Below the pieces are notes generated by a model. That model had not been told where the DNA came from. It saw only the letters and a list, made by a program, of their open reading frames with translations, and did not search any database. This document shows, in pieces, positions 1 to 9,509 of a DNA stretch of 64,000 bases (the stretch's first letter is position 1; every line of letters starts with the position of its first letter). The stretch lies in assembly GCA_032433765.1 (NCBI GenBank), contig JAVIAB010000073.1:66892205-66956204 (forward strand), in the 5' to 3' direction. The translations under genes were made by a program, and so were the position numbers. Source of the stretch: Megaustenia siamemsis (taxonomy: Eukaryota > Mollusca > Gastropoda > Stylommatophora > Ariophantidae).

Positions 1-69
1 GTTAAATTAATTTTAGTTGTCAGAATTCGTCCAATCAGTGGAGTAGTCTTAAATAAACATAACAGCACT

Positions 70-797
70 GATACACAATACAACATGAAAATCAACATCA
101 ACAAAACAGAAGTCATGAATATCGCAAAGATAAACAGATCATCAACATAACGATAGACCGCAGACAACTAAAACAAGTAGAGGGGTTTAAATGTCTAGGA
201 CGTCTAGTGATAAACAACAATTCATAAAGAGCAGACTCAAGATGCAACAAAACTTGTCAAATCATTTGACAGCTATCACCACTGTTGTCCAACAAGAAAT
301 AACTCTAGAGGCAAAACGGGCACGCTACAGGACAATCTTCATCCCAAAGTTATGCTATCAATGCCTTGATCCTCGATACAAGAACAAATAAGTAAAATAA
401 CCACCACCGAGATGAAATGTGTTAGACGAATGACAGGAAATAGCATGAGAGTTAAGATCAGAAATAAAGAACTGAGAAAAAAGCTAGGAATAATTCCCGC
501 CATAAAGTACATAAAGAAACAACAGATTCGCGTGCTAAGACGCCGGTTCAAGTCTTGTACTTTACCTTACAACAAATAAATTAGTTTGATCACGTGATAA
601 GGCAGAAAGACCAAAACACAACACAACGAGCCTTCAATACACGTTGAGAGAACACTAGACCCAAAGGTCGACCACGAAAAAGATAGATTAATGGAATAGT
701 ATAAACACTAGAAAACATAGCAGCAGTGGCAAATAATAAAGGAAAAAAACTCAAATTATATGTCCCCGTCGACGCTGAAGCACAAATGAGGAAGTAA
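70..797 (+). mobile_element. LINE fragment (family B), 3' part of reverse transcriptase ORF, decayed
   Basis: This stretch is a degenerate copy of the retrotransposon seen much better preserved at 30629-32023. Shared words include the region after the RT active site (NMKINI-KTEV) at about 85-120 and the 3' region coding an R-x-RPRKRWI-like basic segment at about 650-700. Several stops and frameshifts break it, so it makes no protein. It is interrupted at about 525-568 by a short SINE fragment. The 3' end stops in a GAAG-rich tail near 797, as in the other copies. Confidence 0.75.
525..568 (+). mobile_element. 5'-truncated tRNA-like SINE fragment inside the LINE
   Basis: A 44-bp insert containing a B-box-like GGTTCAAGTC and ending TTTACCTTAC splits the LINE reading frame. 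The 6-bp sequence ACAACA flanks it on both sides (519-524 and 569-574). The same 3' end closes the longer SINE at 47179-47454. Confidence 0.55.
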
Positions 798-1457
798 AGT
801 AGAAGAAGGTAGAATCAAGTAATTTGAGACAATCATAGCATTCTTTTCCTAGTCTTTTCCTAGTTGTTTCCCTTTGCACGATCGTTGGAGAGCTCTTTCA
901 GAAGTGTGGTTCACACGAGGTGTGTTCTTTCTGATCTTAGCAATACAAAACAACCAATTATATTCATTATGTCAGATCCTATAAACACTTGTCGAGATTA
1001 AATAAAGTTCTAAGCTGAACAGGTTCCGTAACATTTGGATTATGTTCATTAAGGACCAGTCAGATATCAATCCTTTAATGGAGAGATAAGGTTTAGTACG
1101 AGATGTGTGTGGACTGTGATTACCGATATTTAAGTGGAATATGATTTATTCTTCTTTGTGTTGTGTGTTCGCGGTTCGATAGGCAAGCACATGGTTCGAC
1201 AAAATGTCGCCGGCAAATCGGGTATGTTCAACCCGTATGTGAAAAGTCTGTGACGGTGGATGGAGGCGGAGGAATCAAGAATGATCAACGGCCCAGAAAG
1301 CGAAAACAGCAAAGTGTGTGGTACACAAGAGGCATGTTCAGAACACGAAAGACGAACATGGCTGACCACCGTGAAAGAGATTGGAGCCTCATCACGTACT
1401 AGTCCAGAGGAAGCCATGGAGAGTCGGAGAAATTCGAACGTATGTCGGAGGAAAGAT
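798..1457. other. Non-coding stretch, nothing recognised
   Basis: Short reading frames occur near 1130-1450 but none resembles a known protein or shows splice-bounded structure. No repeat partner was recognised elsewhere in the window. Confidence 0.5.
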
Positions 1458-2936
1458 CTTAAAATAACAATAAGCCTAATGAGCCATGTTACAAAAATCT
1501 TGCTAAAAGTTATACAAGGAAGGATTCAGAATAAAATCAATACTGAATTAGATGAGCAGCAATTTGGATTTAGGAAAAATAGCGGGACAAAAGAAGCCAT
1601 ATTCTGCATGAGAAAATTAATCGAAAAATACACAGAAGTAAACAAACCAATATATAACTGCTTCATAGACTACACCAAAGCTTTTGATAGAGTACACCAC
1701 AAACAAGGGTGTCCGGTTAGCGCAATCGATAGGCGGTTGGCTTACCACGGCAACAGCCGGGGTTCGTTCCCTGGCGAGGACACCTGGGTTTTACTAATTC
1801 CCTAAAAATTAGTGGGAGCCGCGATAGCTCAGTGGTTAGTGAACTGGACTACTACGGACAAGGGGTAGGGTTCGATCCCAACCGACGGCTCCGGGTTCAC
1901 CCAGCCTTAAATGGGTACCGGATTTTTTCTGGGAAAGTAAAGCAGCACGGGCGTAATACCGACCACATTACCCCAAAAAAGCATGTGCTGAAGGTCTGTA
2001 AAATATAGGGTCACTAACACCATATTTCCCTATACGCCACTTGGCGTGACGGGGGGTACTTTACTTTTTTTACACCACAAACAACTTATAGAATGCCTAA
2101 AAGAGATACATCTAGATGACATGGATATACGACTAATATGCAATCTATACTGGGAGCAAACAACAATAATAAAATATAACAAAGAGTTCTCTACACCCAT
2201 TGATATAAAAAGAGGAGTAAGACAAGGATGCATCCTATCACCAAGCTTGTTCAATCTATACACTGAGCAAATCTTTAAAAACATCATAGAGATGCCAGGC
2301 CTACAAATTAATGGAAAGATAATCAATAACCTAAGATATGCTGACGATACTGTACTACTAGCTGAAAATCCTAAAGCCCTACAACAATTACTTAATGAAA
2401 TAAACATGACAAGCAAAAAATATGGACTAGATATGAATATCAAAAAGACTAAAACTATGATCATAAACAAAGAAAATACTCAAAACCCCCAAGTGGATAT
2501 CAAAATTGAAGGAATAGACCTTGAGACAGTCCAGAACTATAACTACCTTGGACATACTATAACCAGTGATGGAAAATGTACAACTGAAATAAACAAAAGA
2601 ATAGGAATGGCAAAAAGTAATTTTAATGTCATGAAGGACATACTAACATCAAAACAAATAACACCAGAGCTAAAACTAAGAATAGCAAAATGTTACATCT
2701 TCTCAATATTCCTATATGGTGCTGAAACATGGACATTAGACAAGAAAACGGAACAGAGAATTGAAGCCTTTGAAATGTGGATATATAGAAGAATATGTAG
2801 AATTGGATGGAAGGAAAAGAAAACAAACGATGACGTCTTAAAACAACTAAAAATGAAAAGAGAACTTCTGAACTTAATTATAACAAGACAAATGCGATTC
2901 TTGGGCCATGTTAAAAGACACAACAGCCTACAATAG
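1458..2936 (+). mobile_element. RTE/BovB-like LINE copy (family A), reverse transcriptase region split by a SINE
   Basis: The reverse transcriptase of a non-LTR retrotransposon copies element RNA at the target site. Visible RT motifs, in order: GFRKNSGTKEAIF, then FIDYTKAFD (motif A, catalytic Asp) at about 1665-1690, GVRQGCILSPSLFNLY (motif B) at about 2215-2260, and YADDTVLLAE (motif C, catalytic YADD) at about 2335-2365. A GAETWTLDKK/HVKRHNSL connection segment follows. The order and wording resemble the RTE/BovB clade. A SINE at 1707-2071 cuts the ORF between motifs A and B. A stop after HNSLQ at 2936 and the loss of the 3' tail show a dead copy. The 5' half (endonuclease) is missing. Confidence 0.85.
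1707..2071 (+). mobile_element. Dimeric tRNA-like SINE with 13-bp target duplication
   Basis: This 365-bp insertion lies inside the LINE above, flanked by a perfect 13-bp duplication (ACACCACAAACAA at 1694-1706 and 2072-2084). It contains two tRNA-like modules. The first, about 1711-1785, has TAGCGCAATCGATAGG (A-box-like) and GGTTCGTTCCC (B box). The second, about 1813-1892, has TAGCTCAGTGG and GGTTCGATCCC. A body ending CGCCACTTGGCGTGAC and a T-rich tail follow. The inverted copy at 43255-43518 has only the second module, so this copy is a dimeric version. Pol III transcription from the boxes is expected from the family type. Confidence 0.85.
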
Positions 2937-3179
2937 AGCCAAAATACAAAACAGCCTAAAATAAATTTGAGTTCTTTTTGAATAAAAACAAATTCGGAAA
3001 GCGATCGGTTAATTTTGGATATTGTCCTGCTTGTTATTCTTATTCGGTTCTCTCTTTTGGGATTTTCAGACATTGACGTTTTATCTTTCAACGGTGTATT
3101 TCGCAATGGTTCGCAGCTCCTCAACCAATGAGCCAAATCAGAACCGTTTTTTTTTAAATAGAATGCCACGATTTGTTTA

Positions 3180-3182
<3 letters not shown>
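2937..3182. other. Non-coding, AT-rich
   Basis: No gene or repeat partner was recognised between the LINE end and the CT microsatellite. Confidence 0.4.

Positions 3183-3240
<58 letters not shown>
3183..3240. repeat. (CT)n microsatellite
   Basis: An uninterrupted CT dinucleotide run of about 58 bp. The inverted paralogue at 24.7 kb has a shorter GA run at the same place, so the microsatellite belongs to the dispersed repeat at 3241-3599. Confidence 0.95.
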
Positions 3241-3243
<3 letters not shown>

Positions 3244-3599
3244 ATCAAGACTCAATCAGAGCAGGATTCCAGACTCTCACATGAAGACAGCTGGCTGTCT
3301 AAGTGAATTGATCGATCCCACAGACAGAACATCATAATTAGAGTCTGTTAGATCCATTCTGATTGAGTACCTGTTAAAACGTTACACTGTGTTCTGCGCC
3401 AATGGCCCAGCGCATCCGATTTCAGCCAGCATTTTATTCAGGTTTGCTTTCCTTAGCCTTTGATTGTCCCCAATCTTCCTGCAAGGCAAGAGATTGTCTT
3501 TTCTGTAGGGGGATTCTGCCCTTAGATAGTCGGCCTTCCCAGGTTTACGAGCACCATCTGCCCGAATCACTAGAGGTGACTAACACAGACATGCACACA
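3241..3599 (+). repeat. Dispersed repeat (unit P), copy 1, the target of the large element
   Basis: This block is repeated in reverse orientation at about 24371-24722. Both copies begin next to a CT/GA microsatellite and run into the minisatellite built on GACTAACACAGACATGCACA. Here the minisatellite is cut after its first partial unit by the 11.46-kb insertion and resumes at 15056. No protein is recognised; short open frames on both strands differ between copies. Confidence 0.8.
3594..3599. repeat. Target site duplication, left copy (CACACA)
   Basis: CACACA here and at 15056-15061 directly flanks the inverted arms. Joining the left flank to the sequence after the right copy gives ATGCACACACAAAG, which is exactly the reverse complement of the unoccupied paralogous site near 24.36 kb. 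Confidence 0.85.
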
Positions 3600-3639
3600 A
3601 GTAGTATATATCCAGTGAAAGGATGCGTAAAAGTGCGTT

Positions 3640-3955
3640 CAAACGCTCATAAATCCTTATATAAATAGTCTACACGCAGATCAACGCACAATTTTTGGTG
3701 CGGTTTTTCCTTATATGAGAGTCTTCATTTTTTCTTATATGAGAGTCTACCCGCCCATTTTGGTTCCGGTGACCTCTCGTTGACCTCTCAACCTCTCGTG
3801 GTGTTGTGAAGGCGTCGAAACGCACCTAATTCCTTATATAAATAGTCTACACGCAGATCAACGCACATTTTTTTTTCCTTATATGAGAGTCTACCGTTTT
3901 TCCTTATATGAGAGTCTACCCGCCCATTTTTGTTCCGGTGACCTCTCGGGTGACC
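3640..3955 (+). promoter_or_regulatory. Subterminal tandem duplication with TATA-like boxes (left)
   Basis: CCTTATATAAATAGTCTAC followed by ACGCAGATCAACGCACA occurs twice (about 3655 and 3832). Each is followed by copies of CCTTATATGAGAGTCTAC and a GGTGACCTCTCG tract. The TATA-like words all point inward. This looks like a duplicated terminal promoter or protein-binding region; function is inferred. Confidence 0.4.
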
Positions 3956-5216
3956 TCTCGTGGCGGTGGTGGTGGTGTTGTGGTGACCTCCCGCGGCGGT
4001 GGTGAAGGGGTGGTGAAGGGGCGGCGGTGGTATCATAACTTTCACATTCTTTGTACTTTCAATGGTTCCGTAACTTTCATAAATCTATTCTTTCTTTATA
4101 CTCTCAGGCAATAAAAAACAGTGACAAGTTTATTTATTGTTTTAAAAACTTCCTTTAGAATTAAAGGTAACAACTTAGGCCGTTACACACGCTACACGAA
4201 GGTACATTACCGAACTTAGTAACTACACGGCGTTTAACGTTAAGCGAGATCAAAGAGTTACCGGTAGACGCGCAGCCGCGAAGACGCGCAGCAAGGGGCC
4301 GCAAGATCAAAGAGCTCGGTAGATGCGCAGCGAAGACGCGCAGCGAAGACGCGCAGCGAGGGGGCCGCGTTTAACGTTAAGCGCGATCAAAGAGTTCCCG
4401 GTAGACGGACCGCGTTTACATCAAAGAATCCGCCTCCCGTGGTGAAATCTCCGTAGCCGGTAAGTGTTCATCAAGAGAGTCATTCAACAGGGGAATTTTA
4501 CGATACCGATGTTTTAATGTGAGACGCTTGGGGGTAATTTACAGTGACAAGTTATTTATTTATTGTTTTTATTCGTATATATCCCACAATAGATAACACA
4601 GGGGTAGACAATAATGTAGTCTTTAACTATTGCACATTATAGACAAGTATAATACATAAGAAACAAAGTAGTTTATTTACAAGAAGTAATACATGATACT
4701 GTTAAATTGCTAAAGGGGAGGTGGTCACGTTGTTCAGAATGGACCTGTCGCTTGCTGGGGTGAGGTAGTAAGTTGGAAGTTGTAGTTGTAGAGGTAGCTG
4801 GTTGTGGAGGTAGTTGTAGTAGTGAAAGTTGTAGTAGAGCAGGGGACGACGTTCAAATTACGTTACTCCCAAATCCACGAAATCTTAGACTTTGGAGTTC
4901 TATATCTTTAGCACTTCAACGAATAACAGACAACAGTAATGGTGAACCTTACAGATAAGAAAACTTAGTTCCAAACCCCAAAAGTTCGTCCCATAACTAA
5001 AAAGTTGAACTCAAAACATTAAAAATCTAGGTCCAAAGTCAAAATAGTTAGACACGGTAGGGCAAAAGGGCATATTCTTTCCAACCAATACTCCCTATTC
5101 TTCTACACATCTGCATCTCGAAGCCTTCGAATTTATATTCAATATTTGGCTATTGACTATATTTTGCGCCGATTGCGCAGAGTCGATTCTATATGCAACC
5201 ACTGAACTCTCTGTCG
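3956..5216. other. Non-coding arm segment with GC-rich repeat block
   Basis: GGTGGTGGT-type tracts lie at about 3960-4030. GACGCGCAGCGAA repeats and two AACGTTAAGCG words lie at about 4225-4440. A GTAGTTGTAG/GGTAGTTG tract lies at 4770-4850. No convincing protein was found; the sequence is mirrored at 13440-14700. Confidence 0.6.
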
Positions 5217-5722
5217 ATGTAGTAGACACGTATGTCATGTCAATGTAACAGTCATGTCAATGTAACAGTCATGTCAATGTAATGGTCATCTCGTTGTAAC
5301 AGACACGTATGTCATGTCGTTGTAACAGACACGTATGTCATGTCGTTTTATCAGAGACGTATGGTATGTCGTTGTAATAGCCATGTCGTTGTATCAGTCA
5401 TGTCGATGTAGTAGACACGTATGTCATGTCAATGTAACAGTCATGTCAATGTAATGGTCATCTCGTTGTAACAGACACGTATGTCATGTCGTTGTAACAG
5501 ACACGTATGTCATGTCGTTTTATCAGAGACGTATGGTATGTCGTTGTAATAGCCATGTCGTTGTATCAGTCATGTCGATGTAGTAGACACGTATGTCATG
5601 TCAATGTAACAGTCATGTCAATGTAACAGTCATGTCAATGTAACAGTCATTTCGTTGTAATAGTCATCTCGTTGTAACAGTCACGTATGTCATGTCGTTT
5701 TATCAGAGACGTATGGTATGTC
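5217..5722. repeat. Minisatellite, about 26-bp units (left arm)
   Basis: Irregular copies of GTCATGTCGTTGTAACAGA with CACGTAT. A block of several units is duplicated here relative to the right arm (13103-13441), which accounts for the 171-bp arm length difference. Confidence 0.9.
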
Positions 5723-6345
5723 GTGATGGACGAATGTAGATTGTCGACTGTGTCATGATGGATCATGTAGGTTGTCGACGGTGCCATGATGGACGAATGT
5801 AGGTTGTCGACTGTGCCATGATGGATCATGTAGGTTGTCGACTGTGCCATGATGGATCATGTAGGTTGTCGACTGTGTCGGGATGGATCATGTAGGTTGT
5901 CGACTGTGCCATGATGGTTGTATGTAGATTGTCGACTGTGTCGAGATGGATGAATGTAGGTTGTCGACTGTGCCATGATGGATGAATGTAGGTTGTCGAC
6001 TGTGCCATGATGGATCATGTAGGTTGTCGACTGTGTCGAGATGAATCATGTAGGTTGTCGACTGTGTCGAGATGGACGAATGTAGGTTGTCGACTGTGCC
6101 ATGATGGATCATGTAGGTTGTCGACTGTGCCATGATGGATCATGTAGGTTGTCGACTGTGCCATGATGGATCATGTAGGTTGTCGACTGTGTCGAGATGG
6201 ATGAATGTAGGTTGTCTAGTGTCTCATGATGGTTGTATGTAGGTTTTCTAGTGTGTCGGGATGGCTGAATGTAGGTTCTGTCTAGTGTGTCGTGATGAGT
6301 GTATGTAGATTGTCTAGTGTGCCATGATGGTTGTATGTAATTGTC
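5723..6345. repeat. 31-bp minisatellite (left arm)
   Basis: About 20 copies of a 31-bp unit containing GTAGGTTGTCGACTGTG and CCATGATGGA. Because 31 is not divisible by three, long pseudo-reading frames run through it in several frames. Units nearest 6345 resemble the end of the adjacent zinc-finger coding sequence, which looks like the seed of the array. Confidence 0.95.
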
Positions 6346-6439
6346 GAGTATGCTCCAACAAATCACCGCGCCATTTAAACTTCTTTGAACATAATGGACA
6401 CGGATGTTCACCAGAAGAAACCTCATTATGAGAAACTAT
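6314..6439 (-). pseudogene. C2H2 zinc-finger exon, left-arm copy with start codon lost
   Basis: Mirror of the intact 41-residue frame at 12387-12512. The finger CPLC...H-x4-H remains, but the position matching ATG reads ATA (CAGATAGTT rather than CAGATGGTT on the minus strand), so this copy lacks the start available in the right arm. It faces outward, away from the Bcl-2-like gene at 6944. If the exon is reached by splicing from an upstream exon with another start, the change would be a simple Met-to-Ile substitution. Confidence 0.5.
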
Positions 6440-6943
6440 CTGGAGAAAATCCAATAACCCTTTCCTCAACCATATTTAACATACCTAGTTTAACTTCATC
6501 AAACATCAAGCTCAACAATACTTAGCATACCTACTTTAAACACCTCGATAAAATTGAATAACCTTTCATCGATAAGCCTTAACGTACTTTAAGAGAAAAC
6601 AATCCAACTTACTGTGTAAAATAGAATCTCAATCCGTTAGAATGAATAGTAACTTTCCTTGAAGCAACCAAACTTATAACACGAAAGCCCTGAAGGGTCT
6701 AGTTTAAATATATCCTGGTAACAAATGAATACATTATCCAATCAGCGAGTGACTATGCCAACATCGACTGATATCTGGATTAACCAACCAGAGAAGAGTA
6801 TTAGCATGGGAGGCGGAGCAAAGAAATGACTGACATCTGTATTATAACCATTCAGAAAAGAGCATTACTATGAACGGCAGAGTGATTAACCAATTATAGA
6901 AGAGCGTAACTTTGAAAACGGTTCCAGTTCCATCTTAAGGTAA
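6440..6943. promoter_or_regulatory. Divergent intergenic region between zinc-finger exon and Bcl-2-like gene (left)
   Basis: About 500 bp separates the outward zinc-finger exon from the inward Bcl-2-like gene. It contains the TTTAAATATATCC TATA-like word (about 6703-6715), a possible zinc-finger leader exon and near-repeats of AACCAxxCAGAxAAGAG. A shared bidirectional promoter is inferred. Confidence 0.4.
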
Positions 6944-7513
6944 ATGAATTGGTCGGGTTCTCATCGAGGATCGTGGGCGTTTCTGGTCCATAGAATGTGT
7001 TTGGATAAACTTATGAAGGAGTTTATGTTCCTGGGGGTTGATATTATTCATACATATGATAAGACGTGTAAGAAACATTCCAAGTTTTATAAATCTATGG
7101 CTAACCTAGTATATACATTATCGGAGAGAAATGAGCTGTTATTTACTGGAATAATTCAGAGAGTCGGTGGTCATGATATCTACGCCACGTTTGTAACCAT
7201 CGTTATCGAAATACTTTCAGATCGAATTCGCAATTTCGGTCGTCTTGTTGTTCTATATACCCTCGCCTATCGATTAGTTAAGAATCATGTTAAAGACATG
7301 TTCGACTCTGATTCCGACATTTGTACTTTAGAAACGGACTTTGGTACTTGGACCGGTGGTATCATCGGAAGAGAATTTGGAGAGTGGTTACTAAAAGAAG
7401 GTAGTTTGGAAAATTTTCTAGACCTCTCTAACGAAGAAGCTACAACACTGTGGACTCTACTTCGCAACAGCCTTTGGTCTTTAAGAGCTTTACCTATAAA
7501 TGTTTATCTGTGA
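6944..7513 (+). CDS. Bcl-2-like protein, left-arm copy
   Basis: Intact 189-residue frame starting at an ATG in the context GGTAAATGA. A BH1-like region at residues 89-108 contains NFGR (family consensus NWGR) followed by a hydrophobic helix. A BH2-like region at 136-159 has W136, GEW at 146-148 and F158, matching the W...(G)GW..F pattern. A weaker BH3-like segment, LMKEFMFLGVDI, lies at about 23-34. Family members bind BH3 helices of pro-death partners at mitochondria or ER and usually block apoptosis. No C-terminal membrane anchor is present; TGTGAGT right at the stop could be a splice donor leading to one. Differs from the right-arm copy only at residue 51 (Ser here). An AATAAA lies 21 bp after the stop. 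Assignment is by motif reading, not database search. Confidence 0.7.
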   Translation: MNWSGSHRGSWAFLVHRMCLDKLMKEFMFLGVDIIHTYDKTCKKHSKFYKSMANLVYTLSERNELLFTGIIQRVGGHDIYATFVTIVIEILSDRIRNFGRLVVLYTLAYRLVKNHVKDMFDSDSDICTLETDFGTWTGGIIGREFGEWLLKEGSLENFLDLSNEEATTLWTLLRNSLWSLRALPINVYL

Positions 7514-7533
7514 GTTTATATATTTTTTTCCCT

Positions 7534-7539
7534 AATAAA
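7534..7539 (+). terminator. Polyadenylation signal AATAAA after Bcl-2-like gene (left)
   Basis: AATAAA lies 21 bp downstream of the TGA stop at 7511-7513 and is conserved in the right arm at 11287-11292. Confidence 0.55.
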
Positions 7540-8110
7540 AGTTTGGTAACCCAACAGCATTTGTTACTGCCTTACAATATTGTTTACCAGGTCACGACAC
7601 CCTCTCACACTGATGATGAGGGTTGTCCTGTAGTAGGCCTGTGATTGTAATAAGAATGGTTTGCTCCAGCTTTGAAATCTGAAATTTTCACAAAAAGAGA
7701 TGGTGTTACTCAGTTCCCCTATAATGGGGATGTTGAGTTACTAAAAATAGATTTTGATCTCTGATGCAATACCTGATTAGTTACTAAAAATTGAATGTGA
7801 CCTATGATCCAATAACAGAATACTCATTGCACTGGTGACCAATTGAGACTGATGGAAAAGTGAATTCCCAGTCATAGAAAAGTATGTTGTCACGATAGGT
7901 GTGTCAATAACAAGGAACAAAAATCATTAAAGACATCCTAATTAAGTTGTGAAATTTTGGTGGTTGAGAGATAAATCTGAAGATAAGCACATCAAACTAT
8001 AAGAACAAGGAAACAATCGTATATTACACACTCTTAGAGCCAGTGTTAAGGTAACACGTATTTAGTTAAAATAGAAGGTTATAAATTGAGTAGAGGTAAA
8101 CTTATACCTT
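7540..8110. other. Non-coding inner arm segment (left)
   Basis: No protein is recognised. The sequence is mirrored at 10716-11286, where it lies upstream of a leftward gene, so the segment probably contains that gene's promoter. In this arm the first ten codons (8111-8140) are present but then run into unrelated sequence and a stop. Confidence 0.5.
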
Positions 8111-8140
8111 ATGGCTCATCTACTTTTTCGAATAAACTCA
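8111..8140 (+). pseudogene. Orphan 5' end of the arm-spanning gene (first 10 codons)
   Basis: ATGGCTCATC...AATAAACTCA encodes MAHLLFRINS, identical to the start of the gene at 10715. After the arm boundary it reads LKLK then stop. It shows that the arm boundary falls inside the coding sequence of the right-end gene. Confidence 0.6.
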
Positions 8141-8335
8141 TTAAAATTAAAATAAGTCAAATAAAAACAAACAAATATGATCTTTATATAATGTTTATTT
8201 TCACAATAAAACTAGACAACACATGTTACACGTTCAAATATTTATAATTGAACAACGATGCTTTAAATAGTGCAAATATGGATACAAATCATCTGAAAAA
8301 GTACACATATAACAACATAGTCATGTGTTTAATGC

Positions 8336-9120
8336 TTAAATTACAAGTTTACGTGGTCTCCCCCGTGGTTTTTTAAATACACAAGGATCGCAAAATTTAA
8401 CACAATTTTGTTTATTGTTCTTAATAGCATAAGATCCATCAATTATATTAGTGATCGAACGGGGATCAATTCGTTTGTGAGCTGTGTCTGTGAGAACAGT
8501 CGAAAGGTTACTCTGTTGATACTGGAAGTCGTCATAAACAGGAGGAGCAGCAAACGACCACTCACCCTCATTGGCTGTTTGTTCTCGGGCATAGTCTGAG
8601 CGAAATGTAGATGTTCCATCAGTAATTGGTTGTACACCGTCACACTCCGCTGAGAGAATTGTAGACGCCTGGAAGTCGTCATAAACGGGAGGAGCAGCGA
8701 TCGACCACTCACCCTCATTGGTCGTTTGTTCTCTGTCATAGTCTGAGCGAATGTAGATGCTCCATCAGTGGTTGCTTGTATACTGTCACACTCAGCTGAG
8801 AGAATCGTAGACGCATCACCTGTGGCTACTCGTAGTCTGTCACACTCTGAGAGAATCGTAGACTTCAGACCCACTAAAGTCTCAAATTCAGGCTGTGTTA
8901 GTGTTATACCGTAACGTGTTGGGAATTTCAACCCCGTTTTGCCATCGTATTTTCTAAGATGAATTAAAGTCTTTGCTCGATATCTCGAAACTGAGACAGC
9001 CTTCAAACCATTCTTCTGTAGAGGCTTTACATACTCGACATTACGAGCGGCATAGAAAAAAGCACCATCACAATCAACATTAACAGCGGAATCACACATA
9101 TCCATTCTAACGGACTCCAT
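8336..9120 (-). pseudogene. PC4/p15-like DNA-binding protein with PPxY repeats and AT-hook tail, one frameshift
   Basis: Start chosen at the ATG at 9118-9120, downstream of a TATA box, rather than the longer open frame from 9207 that would begin upstream of any likely cap site. Residues about 38-88 match the PC4 (transcriptional coactivator p15) ssDNA-binding fold: KAVSVSRYRAKTLIHLRKY, then GLKFPTRYGITLTQPEFETL. After it come two tandem repeats (about 8545-8820), each with an AAPPVYDDFQ segment containing a PPxY motif, and a basic AT-hook-like C-terminus with GRPRK before the TAA at 8336-8338. A one-base difference in a short A run near 8750 (absent from the second repeat) shifts the frame, so the natural frame ends early, at 8443. 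Could be a real lesion or a base-call error. PC4 proteins act in the nucleus on transcription and repair. Confidence 0.6.
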
Positions 9121-9190
9121 TCTAAAAAGCACACGACTTGGTAGCAGGGATCTGACTTTCTGTATGTAGCAGCACTGAGAACGGCTGCCC

Positions 9191-9259
9191 TTTATACCCT
9201 GTAACAAGGGGGCGTGGTCAGTCTATTTATAGTAACCAATGGAATACGTTCTATTTATA
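9191..9259 (-). promoter_or_regulatory. Promoter region of the PC4-like gene
   Basis: On the minus strand there are TATAAA (9191-9196) about 70 bp before the ATG, a GC-rich CCACGCCCCC box (about 9209-9218), and two upstream TATAAATAG words (9223-9231 and 9251-9259). A CCAAT word on the plus strand lies at 9236-9240. An AP-1-like TGAGTCA lies further upstream at about 9320. Confidence 0.5.
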
Positions 9260-9509
9260 GTAACTGATGCAATACGTCATTGGACGTGATGAGACATGTT
9301 CAGAGAGCGGCCATCTTTGATGAGTCATGGGAAGTTTGTTCCACGAAGCCGATGTATCCATGGAGTCATCAAAACAAATGATGATCCAGAGGGCGGGGCC
9401 TACACTGACAAGTTGGAGACAAACTCGAGTATAGCATGTTATGCTCATTAGAGGGAAGTGTTCTTGTGAACACAGGATTGGGCTTGGCAAGTAAAATATC
9501 AACTAAACT

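Larger units (their letters stand above)
3600..8140 (+). repeat. Left inverted arm of the element (4541 bp)
   Basis: Pairs with 10686-15055 in reverse complement. The inner boundary is sharp: AATAAACTCA ends at 8140 and its complement starts at 10686, after which the sequences are unrelated. In outer-to-inner order it holds TATA-bearing duplications, a GC-rich repeat block, two minisatellites, a zinc-finger exon, a Bcl-2-like gene and about 600 bp of non-coding sequence. It is 171 bp longer than the right arm because of extra units in the 5217-5722 minisatellite. Confidence 0.95.

Noticed and set aside
1260..1805. 181-codon frame as a chimeric host-RT gene
   Set aside because: It only joins unrelated upstream sequence, LINE A and the start of the SINE by chance openness.
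1813..1892. Functional tRNA genes (also at 40735, 43430-43518, 51437 and 58800)
   Set aside because: A and B boxes are present, but each lies in a repeated element with a body and target duplications, and the stems are imperfect. They are SINE heads.
5647..6426. Overlapping frames in the 31-bp and 26-bp arrays of both arms as proteins
   Set aside because: A 31-bp period opens three frames at once; the apparent proteins are shifted translations of the same DNA unit.
9251..9502. 83-codon minus-strand frame between the two central genes
   Set aside because: It lies in the region expected to hold the 3' end of one gene and promoter of the next, contains promoter-like words at its edge, and shows no family likeness.
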